Shown: positions 57,901 to 64,000 of the stretch, in pieces
Layout of the letters: every line of letters starts with the position of its first letter
Numbering within the stretch: the stretch's first letter is position 1
Source of the DNA: Procambarus clarkii
Lineage: Eukaryota; Arthropoda; Malacostraca; Decapoda; Cambaridae
DNA: 64,000 bases
Assembly (NCBI RefSeq): GCF_040958095.1
Contig: NC_091209.1
Coordinates: forward strand, 13,071,424 to 13,135,423
Direction of reading: 5' to 3'
Position numbers and translations under genes: made by a program
The notes under the pieces: generated by a model
Databases searched by the model: none
Seen by the model: the letters and a program-made list of their open reading frames with translations, nothing else
Told to the model about the DNA's origin: nothing

Positions 57901-59493
57901 TCTCTGTGTAATAAAGCTACCTGTAATACAAGCAAGGGACATGCCTGTTATCAAGCGAGTGCTAGTTGCTAGTTTAGATAATGAAAAAAATAATAATTTC
58001 AAATCATAGTTAAAATGACAAAATACTAATCTAATATGAACATAGGTGAATATATATGTGATGACAACACTTGCCTTACTTAACTTGTCATTATATATCA
58101 CAGGGTATTCTATTATGCATGTACATCTAATGTACATTATGTAAAAAGTTTCTCACATTCAATTATAGACAATGTCTTTGCAGAAATAATTTAATGCACA
58201 TTTAAAAAATATTACCATACAATTTATACATTTTCAAGTAATTTGCAGCTTAGTAAAATATACTACAAACCTTGCTTATTGCACTACAATACTGTGCTTT
58301 TGTCTACTGAACAACAGAAATATAACCAGTCTAGTTTAAATAAATATTCTTGAACACCTTAACTGCATATCTAGTAGAAACCTAGTTTATGCATTAATCA
58401 AAACAAATTGTAATAATTTTTAAACATCTTAAAACAATTGATACATCTGTTATTAAATAAGGCAAATTAGGATTACAGTTATGACAATATAGCTTTAATA
58501 TTGGAAGAATTACAGTATTGAAAAGCCAATAGGATAAATATATCTGTGCGTAATGAGGAGCGTAACGCAAGATTTAAGAATGTTCCCATGCAACTGTTGG
58601 GATTTCTTGTATATTCTGCATTGATTATTATTCAAATTAGATTTTTACCAAGATAAAAATATTAACCACATATTGAGAATGACTGGAAACATTATACCAA
58701 CTATTTAATAAGGAAGAATTGTGGCTGTACAATGAGAAACAAAGATATTGCATGAATTTAATGAAATTGATGGCAAGATTTTAAGAATATTTTCAGATTG
58801 AAAACAAAAATGGTTGAAAAATAAACAAACATGTTCATATACAATGTACATACTGTATATATTCCAACATTTATAATACAAAATATCGCGGTGCTCAACT
58901 CTGGAATTATTCCAATAATTTTTAGTTCAATAAATATCGTATTTGGTTTAGATGACATACAGACAAATTTAATGCAATACTTTAAATCAAATCTAAGAAG
59001 GCACCAAGGAAACATTGTACACCCCAATACAAATTTATCCATTATCTATATTTAGAACTATGCAGCTGGACAACCCACTTTAAAGACTGGATATAGTTCA
59101 ATAGGCGGTCAAAAATATCAACCGCAACAACCTCAAAAGTCGTAAACGACACCTTAACATCCCTCGTGTAGGAGCGGGATAAGAAACTTTGTGTTCCATA
59201 TACTTACCTCTAATTCAATTTAAGTAGAAATGTATAGGGCCTTTAAAATACACGTTTCTATTATATTTCATTAACCTGTATATTCAGTAGGCATCTTCAC
59301 CACAATTTTTTTTTAAGAATTTTTTTTTTAGTTGTGCTCATGAAGGAAGACCACCACATGACACAAGGCTCTGTGTACAGTACTGTATTGTATAACTATC
59401 ATCAATACTTTGATACCATTTTATACAGTAACTGTCAGTGCTTATCTAGGGCTGCTAATAAATTGTAACTTCTTGTAAGAACATGTACAATAT

Positions 59494-59499
59494 TTTATT
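59494..59499 (-). terminator. QARS1: Candidate QARS1 poly(A) signal
   Basis: TTTATT on the + strand (AATAAA on the minus strand) about 430 bp past the stop. Other signals could be used. Confidence 0.35.
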
Positions 59500-59741
59500 T
59501 TACCTATGGCATTATAAATATTTACTAATATACTGTATTCAATAAAAGGTAAATGTCAAATTATTACTGTAAACTTGTAAGTCTCTTCAGATGTAAATGT
59601 CTTTGTATGACATTCAGATATCCTTATTCAACACTGGCACCGAAAGATTTGACATTTTGAGTCGTGTATATAAAACACAATTTTTTTAAGCTTTTCACAT
59701 TATTATGCAAATTACATATACAGTATATCTATATATATTAT

Positions 59742-59830
59742 TCACAATCGACTTGATAATGGTCCAGGACGGACCGAAACATCGTCGTCTCTTCAATTTC
59801 TAGTGTGTGGTTTGGTCAACATTATGCAGA
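59742..59830 (+). repeat. Repeat with ggtcc/ggacc-GAAAC stem, possibly Penelope-like end
   Basis: Contains ggtccaggacggaccgaaac and a tctagtgtgtgg block. A reverse, diverged copy is at 32284-32345. The stem followed by GAAAC resembles the hammerhead layout reported from Penelope-like elements, but the CUGANGA part is not intact. Confidence 0.45.
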
Positions 59831-59924
59831 TATTAAATTGCCTTGTGATAGTACACAGCCACTGATTGTTACAAAGTACTGTACCATTAAATTAACCAAA
59901 ATTTGTTGTAGCCCACATCAATTG

Positions 59925-60165
59925 TTAATTTTTTCCCTTATCTTCCTTTAGCCCAACGGTCTTGTTGAAAACTATAAAATCAGAGGTAGAGTCGGGATCA
60001 ACTGAAAAGAAGCCTGTGCGCTCAAACTGGAACTTGGTGTACACTTTGGCTCCTTTAACAGAGACATCTGCTAATCCCACCGAGACAGTGAGGGAGTTCT
60101 TGTTGATATCGGTAAGAAATCCACCAGGAACCACAGATACATCCTCCGGAAACTCGTGTTTAAAT
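59925..60165 (-). CDS. QARS1: QARS1 last coding exon
   Basis: 241 nt, completes Leu and encodes 79 residues ([17 protein letters not shown] and on) to TAA at 59927-59925. Confidence 0.95.
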
Positions 60166-61472
60166 CTGAAAATGATCAAAATAAATTACAGCTGGGTATT
60201 GGCTATTCACTTTAAATCCAGTATGCATAATGATATTGTACACAAGTTCTAACTAATGATATCCACTAAATTGCCTATACACAGAAGGTATTTGTCTAGA
60301 TTAAATGCTGCATGTCAGGGATATATAAATACAGTATATATGTATTGGAAATAACCTTATTCTACACGATTATATAAACTAACTTCTGCGAATGTGCATT
60401 ATTTTCTTCCCTGCCTCTTAAGATGTTGATAGCTTCAACTAAACTTCCTTTAGTTATATTAGCCCAAATAAAATTGTAAAATGAACTTTGGACACTTAAT
60501 TTCTTAAAGTTTCTTCCCAAGTGAAGAACATACAAAAACTAGAGAAGACAAGAACCTTTAGAATCTGATCAATGTTACCGAGATCCACCAAAATAGAATG
60601 TCTATTAGAATGATATTGAGGTTGATAGGCACATTACTGATAACATACGGAAACAATGGATAAAAAAAAAAGTGGTCGTAATCAAATTGGCACACAACTT
60701 ACAATCGTTCGTACTGGCGCACTTCGCACTTGACTGGATGAGCCACCCAGTGGATAAATGCCTTTGGCTTGTTTGACTCGGTTGCTGGTTCACATGTGAC
60801 CTTGAGGTGGTCCACTTCACCAGATGTTCCTTTGACTATTTCCTGCACTTTTATGACGTATCCACAATGCCTTAGTCCGACGGTCTGTTGTGGGGTTAAC
60901 CTTCTGTAACCCCTTTCCTCCACCTACATGTAAAAAATATTCAAATTACTTAAACAAAAATCAAAAGAAAAAATTCCATACATTATTCTTCCCTTGCACT
61001 CATCATGCCATATACATATATTCAAACAATATATAATTTATCTTAAATTATTTCCAGGGAAAAATGTTGGCAATGTCCACTTTTACGAAAAATGTGAGCA
61101 AGTGAAAGCAAGGTTCTCGCTTGTAAGTCATTTTCATTCCTTTTATATACCTAAGCATCATGTAATACCAAAACTATTTTCCATAATCACTATTTTGTAA
61201 TATTATAGAGGTAAAGACTAGTTACTGCATGACTTACAAAGATAATGTAATCTATCCTTGAATGGCCCTTTAATACTTGTTAAATTTATGATTCAAGAAC
61301 CTATCTTTCTTATCTTACTACGGTATAAACAAATACCAAGCTTACACTTGCATTATAGATAGCCGTTACCATTTCATCACCTCTCTTATCTACTTATCTT
61401 ATCTACCACTTTTAGATCCTAACACCACACACATACACACAGATCATCCATCTCCACAGCCCAATCTCAGTT

Positions 61473-61507
<35 letters not shown>

Positions 61508-63010
61508 TAGTTTAAAACATAATGCATCAATGTTAGAACAGTCGCTCCAAACGGCCCTCATCCTCTTTTTATCATTTCCTTATTTAATGACTTACCTCTC
61601 TGAAATCTGAAAGCTCAATCCAAAGTTCCCGGTCAAAAATTACGGTGTGGGTACCCTTAGCATCATTGCCAGGGATATTTGGTACGGTTATAGAGATGGG
61701 GCCATCTTTAGGATAGTTAGTGATGACCACTCTCAGGGGCTCCAGAACAACCATAGCTCTGAGGGAAAATGCATGACAAATTATTTAATGGAGTTACAAC
61801 TTGAAAATAAGCAGTCAAACTATATATTAAAAAAAAAATATTAACATCAAGTGAATGTTTATTTCTTTATCCTCCCCAAGCCCCATCAATCTGATATAAA
61901 ACAACAGAGTACCCAAAAATATGCTTAGTCTAACTGGATAAACTAAATGTTTAATGCAATTTTTAATACCAGGTACATACCAATAAAACTGGCTACTTGT
62001 AAATTGCAGAATTTAGTATCGTTATTCCTGTCATATATTTATTGTTTATGCATTAGTAAACACTGTCCTTATACAGGTAATCACTTGGCTTGGATTGACT
62101 GGTGTAATGAATATATCCATGCAAACCCTAAGGAACAAGTGCTTACTCTCATTTGCAGCAGCACCAGTTATTTAACTACACCTTAAATAAAATTTAAAAA
62201 ATACAGGGTTTAATGTTGGAAAAACAAATAGCAGTGGTAAAATTCTCTTGTATATATGGCACAGCCCCTCATAATAAAGTCATTCTGGCAAGATGCAAAA
62301 GCAAATAGCCCACATTCTGTACGTGGCGATAAAAAGAGACTTTATGCAAGACAATAAAAAAACAATGTAAAGGTAGAGAACAACCCGTTTTCACATGTAA
62401 TACACCAATATTTTGATGCTATGGACATCGGCATCCAAACTGAAGTAGCCATGTGTTATTGATGTCCCTTAATTTGTACACATTCTTAATCTAATAGGCA
62501 TCAGCCTCAATAGATTAGGTGGGTTAGTCTAGGTTCCAATGCACAGGGTAAGGTAAAATACTCCTTCAAATCAGATGCTTCCCAAATCATAAGAACAAGG
62601 TGGAAGGAAACGGCATATACAGATCATTAAGTAATATTGCCCAGACAAAAAATCAACTGACAAAGCACCCTTTGTACTACCCCACTGGTGATCAAGACAC
62701 ACAGTGGGCGCAAATAACACTTAACTGCTTGCTTGCTTACTTCCCAAAGATCACTTTACAGAATACAGTACTTGAACATATACATGAAACTTGAATACAA
62801 AAATAAAGAAATATACACACAACATTTGTTCAACCTACCTATGGGCAGAAATATTGAGAACATCACGAACACATGCTTCCAGGGCATCAGGATGAATGAC
62901 AATTTGAGCACCGGTTAATCCTAGCGTAGCACAGAAGTTATTGATTGCTTCTGAAGGAAACCCTCTTCGACGGAGAGCTGTCAAGGTGAAGAGTCTGGGA
63001 TCATCCCAGT
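59925..63010 (-). CDS. QARS1: Glutaminyl-tRNA synthetase, C-terminal part (partial, runs off the right edge)
   Basis: Minus-strand exons 63010-62839, 61758-61596, 60923-60703 and 60165-59925 encode about 265 residues with canonical splice sites and matching phases. Diagnostic segments are [73 protein letters not shown] and [10 protein letters not shown]. These correspond to the connecting region and the two C-terminal beta-barrels of eukaryotic GlnRS, which bind the tRNA-Gln anticodon. The enzyme charges tRNA-Gln in the cytosol and in vertebrates is part of the multi-synthetase complex (family knowledge). Human QARS1 is 775 aa, so the N-terminal extension and the ATP-binding catalytic core lie beyond 64000. 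A donor-like TAG|GTAAAA at 63998/63997 may end the preceding exon. No defects are seen. Confidence 0.95.
60703..60923 (-). CDS. QARS1: QARS1 exon (VEERGYRRL... to ...VRQYERL)
   Basis: 221 nt, starts in phase 0 after acceptor catgtag and ends in a split Leu codon at TT|GTAAGT. Contains HCGYVIK and AFIHWVAHP. Confidence 0.94.
61473..61502. repeat. CA microsatellite in QARS1 intron
   Basis: About 14 CA units, 29-nt run, upstream of the exon at 61758-61596 in transcript terms (downstream on the minus strand). Confidence 0.9.
61596..61758 (-). CDS. QARS1: QARS1 exon ([11 protein letters not shown]... to ...ELSDFRE)
   Basis: 163 nt; completes the split Arg and ends in phase 0 at GAG|GTAAGT. Start of the proximal beta-barrel. 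Confidence 0.94.
62839..63010 (-). CDS. QARS1: QARS1 exon (DWDDPRLF... to ...NISAH)
   Basis: 172 nt, split codons at both ends (Asp at the start, Arg at the end). Acceptor attatag, donor GTAGGT. It carries the highly conserved [14 protein letters not shown] block. Confidence 0.94.
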
Positions 63011-63384
63011 CTATAATAGAACAAGATTAAAAGAAGTTAGCCTTAGTGCAATTATTCCTAACACATGTGCAAAAATATAGTTTGCCGAATTGAGCAATTA
63101 ATGATTGGAGCTTATGAACCAATTGCTCTCTAACAAATGCAAGTATTAATGAAACATTAATCAATTAATCCTCTCTGCAAGGATTAATGAAAGATTTTTG
63201 CTCCACATGTACCATCTGGGCAGTGTCAGTTTGGGGTTAATCTCGGATCCCTAAGCTTCCTTCATCTTTAAGAATAGATCGGACTCTGGTCCTAGTATTC
63301 GGTAGGCCTGCACTAATCCAGAAGATTGGTAGTCTCATGAATGTCTGTGTGGTACCAGAGAACTACAGAGATGGAATGGGAGAG

Positions 63385-63592
63385 AATAATCAGGGGAAAG
63401 CGCCAAGCCATTACGACTATATTGCACTTGGAAGGGGTCAGGATAAGTATTTGGGATGGGATGGGATGGGATAGGATGGGGGGGGGGGGGAGGGGAAGGA
63501 AAGGTGCCCAACCACTTGGAAGGTCAAGGATTGAATGCTGACCTGCATGAAGCGAGACCGTCGCTCTACCATCCAGCCTAAGTGGTTAGCCA
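63385..63592 (-). mobile_element. QARS1: SINE family C copy in QARS1 intron
   Basis: Close match to 3958-4128, with a gggat microsatellite and G-run in its body. Same orientation as QARS1. Confidence 0.83.
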
Positions 63593-64000
63593 TCCCAGAA
63601 ATTAGGGTTGATGATAGGTACTTATAAATACATCAATAGCTCGTGACGACACTTTCCCAATATATACTGTACAGCCAATCTCGGATCCCTAAGCTTCCTT
63701 CACCATGGATCACTAACCTTACCAAAACCAAACCAAACCAAAAACAATACAATAATTTTTTGATAACCAAAAAAAGCTTAACATTTCATACATCATGCAG
63801 TAAAACACTATGTACTCAGAGAGGGGAAGAACTATGCAAAGTATGGATTTTGACAATGGCAAATTCCTTGCGGCTACAATAGCAGTTTAAGCATAAAATA
63901 ACTAAAATATCTATGAACACAGTTCAAATGAAGGTTATCAAGCACTTTGAATTAAAAATTAGCCTTCTTCAAACATGAGAAATGTGTAACCTTTTACCTA

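Larger units (their letters stand above)
49850..59480. other. Region upstream of gene B and downstream of QARS1
   Basis: Holds the inverted repeat pair, LINE and SINE fragments, CT-rich DNA and AT-rich unique sequence. A 139-codon minus-strand frame at 55602-56021 resembles nothing I know. 58140-59480 shows nothing recognisable. Confidence 0.5.

Overview
This is a eukaryotic genomic window with spliced genes, long introns, tRNA-derived SINEs, LINE pieces, many microsatellites and minisatellites, and one 500-N assembly gap. Several interspersed repeats look like ones I know from decapod crustacean genomes (crayfish/lobster type), so a decapod is the best guess. That is recognition from memory, not a search.

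Layout. 1-12.6 kb is repeat-dense intergenic DNA with an interrupted LINE, SINEs, minisatellites and the gap at 7231-7730. At 12.6-21.3 kb (+) lies a complete three-exon TNFAIP8/TIPE-family gene (187 aa), followed by about 6 kb of AT-rich 3'UTR or intergenic DNA. 27.6-31.5 kb holds decayed transposons, including a solo LTR with an intact 5-bp target duplication and a foldback element. At 35.0-40.6 kb (+) lies gene A, a condensation/CoA-dependent acyltransferase-like gene whose third exon carries a 2.26-kb array built mainly of 33-bp units. At 49.8-44.7 kb (-) lies its convergent paralog, gene B, with the same two intron positions and phases and a different 33-bp array at the same place in the fold. 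At 63.0-59.9 kb (-) is the C-terminal third of cytosolic glutaminyl-tRNA synthetase (QARS1), which continues past the right edge.

Most notable. Genes A and B are a tail-to-tail pair in which the HHxxxDG catalytic motif is damaged in A (second His replaced by Asn) and gone in B. Both have gained unrelated 11-residue tandem repeats between the N-terminal strand/helix unit and the former active site. In gene B, a 54-bp LINE tail flanked by a 12-bp target duplication sits at the 3' splice site of exon 2, and the duplication appears to have rebuilt the acceptor. TNFAIP8 and QARS1 look like ordinary conserved housekeeping or signalling genes, and nothing links them functionally to A and B.
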